Positions 25,744-33,884 of a stretch of 64,000 nucleotides of DNA are shown here, piece after piece (position 1 is the stretch's first letter; each line of letters begins with the position of its first letter). The DNA comes from Paenibacillus_AB hodogayensis. Its GTDB lineage: Bacteria; Bacillota; Bacilli; Paenibacillales; NBRC-103111. The notes beneath the pieces were generated by a model. The model was not told the DNA's origin, ran no database searches, and worked only from the letters and a program-made list of their open reading frames with translations. The translations under genes were made by a program, and so were the position numbers. The stretch lies in assembly GCF_039536325.1 (NCBI RefSeq), contig NZ_BAAAYO010000008.1, positions 62,001 to 126,000 on the forward strand. The letters run 5' to 3'.

Positions 25744-26814
25744 TCAGCCCGTATAGTCGCGGATCTGGCGCAAGCATACGTCGCGCATCGGCTCCTGCCG
25801 CTCGTAAGCTTTGGCCCATTCGACGATACGCGTCAAGGACTCGTCGAGGTTCCAGCGCGGCGCCCAGCCGAGCGTTCGCCTTGCCTTCGAGCAATCGAGC
25901 ATCAGATAACCGGCCTCGCGCGGATGAACGCCCGGCTCCGTCCGGTAGGAGGCGCCTGGTCCCCAGAGCCGGCACAACCGGGAAACGAGCTGCTCGACCG
26001 GCACCATATCGGCTTCGGACGGACCGAAATTCCACGCTTCCGCGTAGGACGCGCCGTGCTCGGCCAGCCTCTGCGCCAGCAGCAAATAGCCGTGCAGCGG
26101 AGCGAGCACGTGCTGCCACGGGCGGATCGCATGCGGATAGCGCACGGCTACCGGGTCGCCCTGCGAGAGCGCCTTTATGGCGTCGGGCACCAGCCGGTCC
26201 GCTGCCCAATCCCCGCCCCCGATCACGTTGCCCGCTCTGGCCGTACCCACTGCGACCGGATGGCTGGAGCCTGGGGAGAAGAACGATTCGCGGTAAGTGG
26301 CCGTAATCAGCTCGGAGCATGCTTTGCTGCCTGAATACGGGTCGCTCCCGCCCAGCGGATCGGTCTCCCGGTAGCCCCATACCCATTCCCTGTTTTCGTA
26401 GCACTTGTCCGTCGTCACATTGACGACAGCCCGGATCGGGACGCCTTGCTGCACCGCTCTTCGAACCGCCTCCAGCACGTGGACGGTCCCCATCAGATTG
26501 ACCCCGTACGTTTCAGCAGGAGCCGCATACGAGGTCCGGACTAGCGGCTGCGCCGCCATATGGATCACGATATCCGGAGCCGCTGCGGAGAGGGCGGCCG
26601 ACAGCTTCTCCAGGTCGCGAACATCCGCGATATGCGAATCGACCCATTCGTCCAACCGGCACAGCTCGAATACATTCGGTTCGGTGGGAGGCTTCAAGGA
26701 GTATCCGGTGACAGAAGCTCCCCAAGCGTGCAGCCATAAACAGAGCCACGCACCTTTAAAGCCGGTATGGCCGGTCACGAATACTTTTTTGTTTTTCCAA
26801 AATGCCGGGTCCAT
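25744..26814 (-). CDS. rfbG: CDP-glucose 4,6-dehydratase
   Basis: The 356-residue short-chain dehydrogenase (EC 4.2.1.45) turns CDP-glucose into CDP-4-keto-6-deoxyglucose. The NAD-binding 'VFVTGHTGFKGAWL' (Gly15/18/21), 'TTDKCY' at 134-139 and the catalytic 'DPYSGSK' (Tyr160, Lys164) are all present. The ATG at 26814 is chosen because the family begins 'M...FW..K.VFVTGHTGFKG' and AGGA lies upstream; ATG at 26847 and GTG at 26859 are alternatives. It heads the minus-strand operon, 130 bases before the epimerase gene, and uses the product of rfbF. Confidence 0.95.
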   Translation of the reverse strand: MDPAFWKNKKVFVTGHTGFKGAWLCLWLHAWGASVTGYSLKPPTEPNVFELCRLDEWVDSHIADVRDLEKLSAALSAAAPDIVIHMAAQPLVRTSYAAPAETYGVNLMGTVHVLEAVRRAVQQGVPIRAVVNVTTDKCYENREWVWGYRETDPLGGSDPYSGSKACSELITATYRESFFSPGSSHPVAVGTARAGNVIGGGDWAADRLVPDAIKALSQGDPVAVRYPHAIRPWQHVLAPLHGYLLLAQRLAEHGASYAEAWNFGPSEADMVPVEQLVSRLCRLWGPGASYRTEPGVHPREAGYLMLDCSKARRTLGWAPRWNLDESLTRIVEWAKAYERQEPMRDVCLRQIRDYTG

Positions 26815-27195
26815 GCTTTTCATTTCCTGAACGTCCCCATTGCTCATTCCCGCCGTCACCCTTCGGTTTTTTCGTTTGCCTGCCTTTTGTGCTCCTTCTG
26901 TTCGTTTCCCTAGTACCCTCTTAAAACTCCCACCGCCATATCATATGGCAGCTGCATGTCCGCCGAAACTGGCATCTATCCATAAACGCCGCTCATATTC
27001 TAAACCTTCTGCTATAATAGCGAACCGCTGCGCGCCGAGCGGCCTCCTTAATGGCCTCGTCGCCTTCGTCTATCTCGCCGAGTGCCTGCTATTCTTCGAA
27101 AGGTGACTGAAAAAAATAGGGATACGTACAAACACTCGTCCAATCATCTCGTACGAACCGCACATAGTATAGAGCGAAGAAGGGAGGGTTGTAGC
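26815..27195. other. Divergent intergenic region of the CDP-sugar operon
   Basis: No gene is seen in these 381 bases. A TATAAT at 27013-27018 (plus strand) without a good -35 may start the transcript of the small gene at 27196; the rfbG operon promoter must also lie here but is not obvious. Confidence 0.35.
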
Positions 27196-27543
27196 ATGGA
27201 TCAAATTTTGGCGGAACTGCAGAAGATCGTTACCCGCGTACTGAGCAACGTTGGCTTGAACGAGGAAGTCGTGTTGAAAATATCGCAAAAGCTCGGCGAG
27301 CTCCAAGCTCTGCTGGACTCTGTAGACGATGAGCAAACGATCGCGACCGTTCAGGAAAAATGGAAGGAAGTCCAATCGAAGATTGGCACGCTCCAGTTGG
27401 ACGACAGCAAAATTGCGGATGCTTTGAAGTCTGTCGGCTCGTTGAACGACAAAGCCGGCTCTTCCATTCAATCGCTGCTGAACTCTCTGAAGCTGGATGA
27501 GCAAGCAATCATGGACTTTTTGCAAAAAATCAAGAAATCCTGA
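27196..27543 (+). CDS. Hypothetical small helical protein, 115 residues
   Basis: I do not recognise the family. The protein is soluble, acidic and helical, with heptad-like leucines (for example 'DQILAELQKIVTRVLSNV' and 'SIQSLLNSLKLDEQ'), and may form a helical bundle or coiled coil. The ATG at 27196 has a GGGAGGG box 7 bases upstream; the in-frame extension to 27082 has none. It is monocistronic and ends at a strong hairpin shared with the convergent gene. Confidence 0.7.
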   Translation: MDQILAELQKIVTRVLSNVGLNEEVVLKISQKLGELQALLDSVDDEQTIATVQEKWKEVQSKIGTLQLDDSKIADALKSVGSLNDKAGSSIQSLLNSLKLDEQAIMDFLQKIKKS

Positions 27544-27570
27544 TTCCGGTGATTTCCGCCGCAGGACACG

Positions 27571-27605
27571 CCAAAGAGGCGGTTCGTAATGAACCGCCTC
27601 TTTGG
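27571..27605. terminator. Bidirectional hairpin terminator
   Basis: Perfect 15-bp stem (27571-27585 with 27591-27605) with a 5-base loop, between convergent genes. The stem itself begins with AAAG and ends CTTT, but no long T-run follows. Confidence 0.75.
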
Positions 27606-27636
27606 TATGACCGTATTGGATAGCGAACGGACGGCC

Positions 27637-30300
27637 TTATACCGTCAGCTCCCGTTCGACCGGAGCCGCTTGGAGAAGCCGTTCCCGCACGTGCAGGGCG
27701 TTCAGCGTCTTCTCGCGCAAATCCTGTATCGTATAGAAGTAATGATTGCTCGCTTCATAGCCGATACGCGAATCGCGCCGGACGAGCCCGCGAAGCGTCC
27801 GGGCCAGCTCGATCTCCTCGTCGACCACGGCCAGCATCTTGAGCCGCTCCGCTTCCTTCACCCCGGTGCTGGCCGTCTTCAGCCAGCGGTCCCGGCTTCG
27901 CACGAAGGCAATCTGCAAATACGTGCTGCGAAAATGGCAGTACGCCCCATAAGCGGCGTTCAGCAAATCGGCGAAATCTTGCTCCGACCCGGGCTGCAGA
28001 TGGCTGCGGGCTTTGTTCAGCAGTCCGAGCCCCCGCTTCCAACCGAGCGATAGCTTCCGGAACTGGGCGGCGAATTTGTCCTCCGGATAGATCGACCGCC
28101 ATCGCTTCAAATCGTCGTACGGGTAACCGATCATCGTCGCCTGATAACCGCTCGGCTCGAGAAGCAGCAGGTTCGAAGGACCGAAGTTTTGCGGCGCCGT
28201 ATAGGCAACGGCAATTTGGAACGGAAATTCGCGGAAAGCGTCGCTGAACTGCCGCGAAGCGTCGGCGATCGCCTTGCCGGCCCGCGCTCCGAACTTGCCG
28301 ATGAGCCGGTCTCGCTTCCTATCCGCGGAACCGCCGGTCTGCACGTCCTGTTGTCCGGTCGTTGCGGAAGTCCAGTAATAGTCGGATGCAAGCTCCAGAC
28401 TAAGCGACGGATAACCCCCGAGCGTCCAGCTGAGCATAAGGCCGGTTACGCCGGAACGTTCCAGATTGGTCAAGTGCTCCTCGACCAGATCGAAGACGGG
28501 CAGGAACGGAACGGCTGCGCATTCCCACGTATTGTTCAGCTGCACCTTCGCCACCGTCGCCAGACCGTTGTCCGCAGCGGCCCTCCAGCTGCTCAACGAG
28601 CTTTGGCCCGGCCCGACGTTGGATATCGAGTAATCCCGCACGATGCCTTCTACGCCCGCGACACGGGTAGGCATCCGGTCCTCGCTTACGCTCATCAGCC
28701 TCACGCCCGGAGGCAACTGCTCGATGCAACGCCGGATGACGTCTTCCGGCCAAGTCCACGACCAGGTCCAGCAAATAATGCGGGCTTCCGGCTTCGCACG
28801 GAAAGCGCCTTCGGCAATAATCCGGTTTACCTCGGCGACGACATCCTCGGGCGAGCGCTGGCTGCAGCGGGGACAGTCGGGCTTTTTGCCGTACGCCCGC
28901 GAATAGCAGTTCGTCAAATTTTCCGACATCGTAATCGTAAACAGTCCTGCGAGTCCGGGCGCTGCCTCGAATAGACGAGCCGTCTGCTCGCGCAAATACT
29001 GCTGCACCTCGGGATGCGACGTACACATCGACGCGTCGATGCCGTCCTCGGAATGCCCTTTCCAATCCGGCCTGCTGTCGAAAAACGCGAGCGGCATGGC
29101 GCGGGGCTCGTTGTAATAGAGATAGACGCCGATGCCGTAATCCGCCGCCCTGTCGATCAGCCGCCGCAAGCCGTCAAGCCTCTTCTCCCAGCCGATCGAA
29201 AGCTCCGGCGCTTCGTCCCAGGGGATGATGTTATACAGGACGCTTTGCAGCCAAACTCCATTCACGCCCAGCTCGGACAGCCTCTCAAGCAGCTCGTCCG
29301 GATACGGGTCCAGCTCGTCGTCGATCAACGGGTCTCCGTATACGGCAAAATAAGAGTAGATGAAGCGCAGATCGAATACCGTTCGCCGCTCGGTGCGACC
29401 CGGCTTGACGACCGGACCGCCGTGCCGGTCCATCTCTCGGCTCAGCCATTGTAGGCCGCGCAGCAACCCCGGCTCGTCGACGGCCGTAACCGTAATGCCT
29501 CGCTCCGAAGCTTCGATCGTATGGCTTTCCGCCAGAAGGGCCGAATCCGGCACAATCTGCAATCGCAGCGCCAGCTCCCCATCAGCCGGGGCGTCGCCGT
29601 CCGTGCGGGAGGCCAGACGGACGCCCCACTTGCGGCCGACCGATTCGGCGAACCGCCTCGCGAACGACGGGGCATGCCGCAGTCCAGCCGGATAGACGAC
29701 CGACCAACGCCCGTCCAGAGCGATATCGCCATCCACGAGAGCAGCGGCCTGCATCAGAACGATGTCCCGGCGCAGCCGGTCGAGGAAGCCGAACGGCTTA
29801 TCGTCTGCATCCGGCATTCCGTTCTCAGCCGTTTCCCTGCTGATGGCCTCCGTGCGAAAATGCTCGTCGACACTGTTCCTCAGACGCTTCGTCTGCTCGC
29901 GTTCCCGGTCGGATAACGGTCGGTAGCGCACCGGCTCGACTTCGGGCTTCAGACTGCCCAGCTTGATCCACAGAAAATCGTCCTCCTTCAGAGCGAAGGC
30001 AAGCTGCGCTTCCGTCCATCCGAGCAGTTCGAGCAGCTGCTCGTAAGGAAGCAGATGCCAGTTGATGCGAATAATCGTAATATAGCCGCGAGTCAGCCAC
30101 AGCGGATCGGCCTCCTGCGGAACGAGTCCCATATCCCGGGCGAGCTCGCCCACCTGCTCCTCGGTCGCCTGAAGCACGGAGGCGAGTCGTCCGATCGGAA
30201 CAAGCCCCCAATTGCGCCAGACGACCGCCTGCAGGCGGGTCGGAAAATGCGGGAATTCCAACGCCGTCTTGCCTTTGCTGTCTCTGTACGAGTCTAACAT
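27637..30300 (-). CDS. Hexosaminidase-like (GH20-type N-domain plus barrel) protein with helical N-terminus
   Basis: The 887-residue cytoplasmic protein (no signal peptide) has three parts. Residues 20-150 contain two similar helical units ('VPIGRLASVLQATEEQVGEL' and 'LLPYEQLLELLGWTEAQLAF') that resemble helix-turn-helix modules. About 185-300 resembles the zincin-like beta domain that precedes GH20 barrels ('SHTIEASERGITVTA', 'GLLRGLQWL'). About 310-640 looks like a TIM barrel with 'FIYSYFAVYGDP', 'ELGVNGVWLQ' and 'TITMSENLTNCYS'. A Cys pair 'DCPRCS' follows. It probably binds or hydrolyses an amino-sugar glycoside, but the catalytic Asp-Glu pair of GH20 is not clearly visible. The ATG at 30300 follows GGGAGAGG. 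Confidence 0.6.
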   Translation of the reverse strand: MLDSYRDSKGKTALEFPHFPTRLQAVVWRNWGLVPIGRLASVLQATEEQVGELARDMGLVPQEADPLWLTRGYITIIRINWHLLPYEQLLELLGWTEAQLAFALKEDDFLWIKLGSLKPEVEPVRYRPLSDREREQTKRLRNSVDEHFRTEAISRETAENGMPDADDKPFGFLDRLRRDIVLMQAAALVDGDIALDGRWSVVYPAGLRHAPSFARRFAESVGRKWGVRLASRTDGDAPADGELALRLQIVPDSALLAESHTIEASERGITVTAVDEPGLLRGLQWLSREMDRHGGPVVKPGRTERRTVFDLRFIYSYFAVYGDPLIDDELDPYPDELLERLSELGVNGVWLQSVLYNIIPWDEAPELSIGWEKRLDGLRRLIDRAADYGIGVYLYYNEPRAMPLAFFDSRPDWKGHSEDGIDASMCTSHPEVQQYLREQTARLFEAAPGLAGLFTITMSENLTNCYSRAYGKKPDCPRCSQRSPEDVVAEVNRIIAEGAFRAKPEARIICWTWSWTWPEDVIRRCIEQLPPGVRLMSVSEDRMPTRVAGVEGIVRDYSISNVGPGQSSLSSWRAAADNGLATVAKVQLNNTWECAAVPFLPVFDLVEEHLTNLERSGVTGLMLSWTLGGYPSLSLELASDYYWTSATTGQQDVQTGGSADRKRDRLIGKFGARAGKAIADASRQFSDAFREFPFQIAVAYTAPQNFGPSNLLLLEPSGYQATMIGYPYDDLKRWRSIYPEDKFAAQFRKLSLGWKRGLGLLNKARSHLQPGSEQDFADLLNAAYGAYCHFRSTYLQIAFVRSRDRWLKTASTGVKEAERLKMLAVVDEEIELARTLRGLVRRDSRIGYEASNHYFYTIQDLREKTLNALHVRERLLQAAPVERELTV

Positions 30301-30564
30301 CGATACCCTCTCCCTTTTCGATCCGGTACATGATTCCACCTTCATCGTTTCACATTATATATAATACATAATATAAAAGGAGTTTGGAAGAAAAAAATTC
30401 GTGCCTTACTGCCGTACCCCGGGGTAGAACGGTTCAATGGTTTGGTATAAGATAGAGGTTACTTTTACCGGACCGACAATCCGGCGAGTAACAGCGTCAA
30501 TGGGGTAATGCAAGAGTGTGCAAAGTTGCTCACCTAATCTTTGGAGGGAGGCGGACAAGAAACG

Positions 30565-30831
30565 ATGCTCGTCAAATTTGCCGCCACGTGGCTGCTGCTG
30601 ATCGTGTCCTGCATATCGGCATGGTGGATGTACGCGAAGGAAAAAGGAATCGAATACAGCTGGCTGGCGTTTCTGATTCCGGCTCTGTTCCAGTTGGCGA
30701 TGGGGTATTGGCTGGACCCGGGGCACAGTCTCTCGTATCAAGTGTTCGGCTGGCTCAACTTCGCGCTGTTCTTGCTGTCTGCCGCTGCCGTCTGGTATTT
30801 GATTCAGCTGGCCAAATCCTACAAAAACTGA
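30565..30831 (+). CDS. Small membrane protein, 88 residues
   Basis: Three hydrophobic segments (about residues 5-22, 33-50, 60-80) make this an integral membrane protein with a short Lys-rich C-terminal tail. I do not recognise the family. The start at 30565 is supported by the GGAGGGAGG stretch at 30543-30551, somewhat distant; a TTG at 30541 is less likely. Its 3' end overlaps the 3' end of the convergent gene at 30819 by 13 bases. Confidence 0.6.
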   Translation: MLVKFAATWLLLIVSCISAWWMYAKEKGIEYSWLAFLIPALFQLAMGYWLDPGHSLSYQVFGWLNFALFLLSAAAVWYLIQLAKSYKN

Positions 30832-31655
30832 CCCTGCCCCGGTGCGGCGGCCCCGGAGAACGCCGGTTCCGGACGTTTCTCCAGCACGACCGTATCGTAC
30901 ATGCCGGAGCCGCAATTGACCTCAGTACGACGCCAGTCGCGCGTCAACTCCGGCTCCAGCGGATAATTGAACACCGCTTTCAATCCGTTTCCGTAACGGA
31001 CGACGACTTTCGCTGCTGGAGCGAGTCCGGGCTTCAGCCGATCCAGCACATCCCTTTTGTTCTCCACAAGGGAGGCGATCACGACGTGCGTCGCTTCGCG
31101 GGCGAACGCATAGGCTTCGTCGGTCGTCTCCGCATAGCGGATTCGAGCGCCCGGCGCACATGTTCGTACGACGCGTGCGCCCCATGCTACCGCTTCCGGA
31201 TCGATATCGCTGCATACCACCTCCGCCCGAGCCTCGCATGCGATCGTCATCGCCGACAAGGGGAATGCCCCTGCCCCGATAAAAAGCACCCGGGAAGACG
31301 AGTCGATCCGGCAGTCGTCCAGCTCGGCCTTGACCGATTCGGACAACAGAAAGTCGTATTCGCGCCGCCCGAGGGAGTCTCCGTTCAGGTTGAACGCCTG
31401 ATGTTTCTCGACATCACAAAGCGCCTGCACCGCTCCTTCGCGCAAACGGCCGCAGCATGCCCAGATCTCCTTGTCGCTCCCCCACAGGTCCCAGTCGCGC
31501 TCGCCGCTTGCGGACACGATCAAGCGGCAAAGCTCATCCAGCTTCTCCGAGAGCCGTCCGTAGCGGTCGGGGCGGATTTTTGCGCTTGCGTGCAGCATGC
31601 GAATATCGCGGTCCAACGTGCTCAATTCATGCAAAAACATGCATTTTGCGCTCAA
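30819..31655 (-). CDS. Nicotianamine synthase-like enzyme (CntL type)
   Basis: The 278-residue protein matches bacterial nicotianamine-synthase-like enzymes such as staphylococcal CntL, which join an aminobutyrate unit from SAM to an amino acid to make opine metallophore precursors. The SAM-binding part is clear: 'RVLFIGAGAFPLSAM' near 123-137, 'DIDPEAVAWGARVV' near 150, and the family hallmark 'RYGNGLKAVFNYP' at 220-232. An N-terminal helical domain precedes it, as in CntL (272 residues). The TTG at 31655 is chosen for the GGAGGAG box 7 bases upstream. No opine dehydrogenase (CntM) or exporter gene is adjacent; the product is cytoplasmic. Confidence 0.8.
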   Translation of the reverse strand: MSAKCMFLHELSTLDRDIRMLHASAKIRPDRYGRLSEKLDELCRLIVSASGERDWDLWGSDKEIWACCGRLREGAVQALCDVEKHQAFNLNGDSLGRREYDFLLSESVKAELDDCRIDSSSRVLFIGAGAFPLSAMTIACEARAEVVCSDIDPEAVAWGARVVRTCAPGARIRYAETTDEAYAFAREATHVVIASLVENKRDVLDRLKPGLAPAAKVVVRYGNGLKAVFNYPLEPELTRDWRRTEVNCGSGMYDTVVLEKRPEPAFSGAAAPGQGQFL

Positions 31656-31807
31656 GCGGACTCCTCCGTCCCTTATGTATCGCCACACTCCCCATCAGTA
31701 TATGAATACCGTCCCGGAGGCGATGCCACCGATCGGCAAATCGAATAAGCTCGAGCCGGAGGCTCGGGCTTATGTCGATTCCTTCTATATCCGCACCAGG
31801 AGTTGGA

Positions 31808-33127
31808 TCAAGGGTTCTCGCGCAGCTGCTTATCCAGCTGCGCCGAAAGGTCGGACAAAGCCGCCTGCACCTCCGTCTCGCTCTGTGCGGACAGCAGCCG
31901 CTTCGTCGTCTCCGCCCCCACCGCTCCGCTTAGCTTCGGATTGCGGTACACCGCCGGCTGGATCGCTGCGTTCAATTCATCGAACAACACGCCGAGGCCA
32001 TAATCCGCATGCTGCGCCGTTTTCCGTATCGCGGCTTTGGAGGTCAGCAAATCCTGCTGGGCCCAGTCTTTTTGAAAAGCGCTGTCGCCGTTCAGAACGA
32101 CATCCTTCGTGAACGTCCAAGCCAGCTCCTTCCGGGTGGAAGACGCGACGATCGACCATACGCTGAAATAAAGAGCGTTGGCCCTCACTCCATCATCCAG
32201 GCGGGGCAGCGGCGCAATGCCGATTTTACCCTTGGTCGCCGCATTTCCGTCGAAGAACGAATGCAGTACCGATTGACCGATCGCCATCCCCGTATGGTTG
32301 GCCATCATTTCGTTATAGACGGCATTGGCTGAATTGGACGTTCCTTTGCTCGCCCGGCTTACGTTCATATGCTGGAGCAACAGCGCCAGCGCCCCGCATA
32401 CCGGACGGCTGTCGAGATAGCCGCTTACCCGGGCGTTATCGGGCGACAGCACGCTTTGTCCGCTGCTTCGGGCCAGCGATTCGAACAGCTGCAGATCCAT
32501 CGGAACGGCGCTGCCGTACACCTCTTTGCCCTGCATCAGATTGGCCGCCTTCAGTTTGCCCGACAATTGCAAAAACTGCTCCCACGTCCAATCCCCGCGC
32601 GGATAAGGCGTCTCCGCTTTGTCAAACCATTCCTTGTTGTAAAAGACGGCCAGCGGCTCCGGCGACATCGGGAGGCCGATCAGCCGGCCCCGGGTCGTGG
32701 CCATATCCAGCAGCGGCTTATACAGATCGTCCGTCGTCATCTTGTCGGCTTGGAACAAAGGCAGCAAATCCGCGAACGTATCCTGCGCCGCGAGGACGGC
32801 GTCGAAAGGTCCGAACACAAGATCCGCGGGCTTTCCGCTGTTCAGCCGGTCCAGCAGCGCTTTCGTATAGCTTTTTGAATTTGGTAGCGCTTCCACGCTT
32901 ACCGTGACACCTGCATTCTCGCGCTCGAACAGCCTGGCGCTTTTCTGGAATGCCTCCACTCTCGCCTTGACAGAAGCGCTCGTACCGTCGGGCACTACAA
33001 TCGTCAAATGCCTCGGGTCCGCGGGAAGCGTAACCGAATCCGGCCGTCTGTCCGAAATAGGCGAGCAGACTCCCAGCACCGCCCCCAGGCACACGAGCGC
33101 CAAGCCTGCGCGCAACGCTTGCTTCAA
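31808..33127 (-). CDS. Sugar ABC transporter substrate-binding lipoprotein (orphan)
   Basis: The 439-residue type-1 extracellular binding protein has a short lipoprotein signal (LGVC, Cys21), then 'DLVFGPFDAVLAAQDTFADL' and the hinge motif 'VFYNKEWFDKAETPYPRGDW'. It would bind a carbohydrate at the outer face of the membrane. Start is probably the TTG at 33127, preceded by GGGGGAG. It has no permease, ATPase or regulator gene next to it, and is followed by the nicotianamine-synthase-like gene after about 150 bases; a weak hairpin (31750-31772) lies between. It is more distant from the two binding proteins near the lyases than those are from each other. Confidence 0.85.
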   Translation of the reverse strand: MKQALRAGLALVCLGAVLGVCSPISDRRPDSVTLPADPRHLTIVVPDGTSASVKARVEAFQKSARLFERENAGVTVSVEALPNSKSYTKALLDRLNSGKPADLVFGPFDAVLAAQDTFADLLPLFQADKMTTDDLYKPLLDMATTRGRLIGLPMSPEPLAVFYNKEWFDKAETPYPRGDWTWEQFLQLSGKLKAANLMQGKEVYGSAVPMDLQLFESLARSSGQSVLSPDNARVSGYLDSRPVCGALALLLQHMNVSRASKGTSNSANAVYNEMMANHTGMAIGQSVLHSFFDGNAATKGKIGIAPLPRLDDGVRANALYFSVWSIVASSTRKELAWTFTKDVVLNGDSAFQKDWAQQDLLTSKAAIRKTAQHADYGLGVLFDELNAAIQPAVYRNPKLSGAVGAETTKRLLSAQSETEVQAALSDLSAQLDKQLRENP

Positions 33128-33267
33128 CCCGCAATCACTCCCCCTAACGGTAATGGGCTGTTGCGCCTCTACTATTCATACTCGAGCGCAGCGCATTGTA
33201 TCCCGCTTTCTCTTATTCTTTGCGTTACCAGTAAATTCCTTCTTATCCAACAAAATAAAATAAACAA

Positions 33268-33298
33268 CAAAAAACCTGCTCTCCGTTAAGAGAACAGG
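33268..33298 (-). terminator. Terminator of the riboswitch-controlled small gene
   Basis: Arms CCTGCTCTC (33275-33283) and GAGAACAGG (33290-33298, one mismatch), followed on the minus strand by TTTTTTG. It separates the 55-residue gene from the downstream sugar-binding gene. Confidence 0.85.
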
Positions 33299-33392
33299 CT
33301 GGAAAGAGTGGTGTGAGATGAGCCAAGCTGCCCGATCCGCTCCGGACGGCCGGATGACGGAGGGGGCCCAAGCTCGGGCGAGGATGGATGCG

Positions 33393-33560
33393 TTAGTCGG
33401 AAACGACAAAATATTTTTTTCCGTATAAATTCGATACTTCTTCACTTTCTATGGTTCTCCCGCTCCGATGAGCAAGAGATTGCATGAACTCAAAAGCCTT
33501 CTTCTGATCGTGCTCGTTCAGCTTGTCGAACAAGTGATACAGTTTGTCTTTCTGAACCAT
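33393..33560 (-). CDS. Small protein of 55 residues downstream of the c-di-AMP riboswitch
   Basis: The ATG at 33560 has GGAGGAG 7 bases before it and the frame runs 55 codons to TAA at 33393-33395. The peptide begins MVQKDKLYHLFDKLNEHDQK and ends ...GKKYFVVSD; the first 30 residues should form an amphipathic helix like those of small antitoxin-type proteins, the rest is short and polar. I do not recognise the family. It is the only gene between the riboswitch terminator (33654-33682) and its own terminator (33268-33298), so it is the evident target of the switch. It has no signal peptide or membrane segment. Confidence 0.7.
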   Translation of the reverse strand: MVQKDKLYHLFDKLNEHDQKKAFEFMQSLAHRSGRTIESEEVSNLYGKKYFVVSD

Positions 33561-33631
33561 GGTAAATCTCCTCCTCTCAATTGGACAAATGGAGTGGCCG
33601 TTTGCACTAAGAGATACAGGTCGACTAAACG

Positions 33632-33700
33632 TCAGGGTCCGTTTGGAAAAAGCACAAAAAACACAAGGCTAGACCTTGTGTTAACGAAACACATGCGCAT
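33632..33700 (-). CDS. Possible leader peptide, 22 residues, overlapping the riboswitch terminator
   Basis: GGGGAGG lies 4 bases before an ATG at 33700; the frame (MRMCFVNTRSSLVFF...) runs through the terminator hairpin to TGA at 33632-33634. Translation here would disturb the terminator. It may equally be chance, since the purine-rich stretch is part of the aptamer's 3' edge. Confidence 0.25.
   Translation of the reverse strand: MRMCFVNTRSSLVFFVLFPNGP
33654..33682 (-). terminator. Riboswitch expression-platform terminator
   Basis: Perfect stem ACACAAGG/CCTTGTGT (33661-33668 and 33674-33681), followed on the minus strand by TTTTTTGTG. It lies just after the c-di-AMP aptamer and about 95 bases before the 55-residue gene, so it acts as an intrinsic terminator inside the leader. 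Confidence 0.85.
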
Positions 33701-33858
33701 CTATCCTCCCCACTTCCGCTTACGAGGTTAGCTGACGGATTCGGACGGTGAGAATACGCCCTACGACAAGCAGCATGGCTGCCCGCCGATTCACCCCATA
33801 AAAATCTGGTTCCCCCGCTTTTCTTCAAGAACAAATTTCAAGAAGAAAATTCAGCGAC
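33700..33858 (-). ncRNA. c-di-AMP riboswitch (ydaO/yuaA type)
   Basis: On the minus strand the leader carries the conserved parts of the ydaO aptamer in order: CGCTGAA plus a TTTTCTTC/GAAGAAAA hairpin, GCGGGGGAACC, then GGGGTGAATC, then GTAGGGC, and finally CCGAATCCGTCAGCTAACC followed by CGTAAGCGG. The 5' CGCT and 3' AGCG can pair. In this class the ligand-bound aptamer normally favours the downstream terminator, lowering expression when c-di-AMP is high. Typical targets are cell-wall hydrolases and potassium transporters; here the following gene is a 55-residue protein of unknown function. Confidence 0.9.
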
Positions 33859-33884
33859 AATAGATATTCAATTAAGTAACCTTA

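Noticed and set aside
25310..26404. A 364-codon minus-strand frame across rfbG and the epimerase gene
   Set aside because: Shadow frame rich in Arg/Ala/Gly with no motif; both real genes are well supported.
33176..33445. An 89-codon minus-strand frame
   Set aside because: It runs through the terminator at 33268-33298 and overlaps the better supported 55-codon gene; no ribosome binding site.
33625..33834. A 69-codon minus-strand frame
   Set aside because: It lies entirely within the riboswitch and its terminator, whose sequence is explained by RNA structure.
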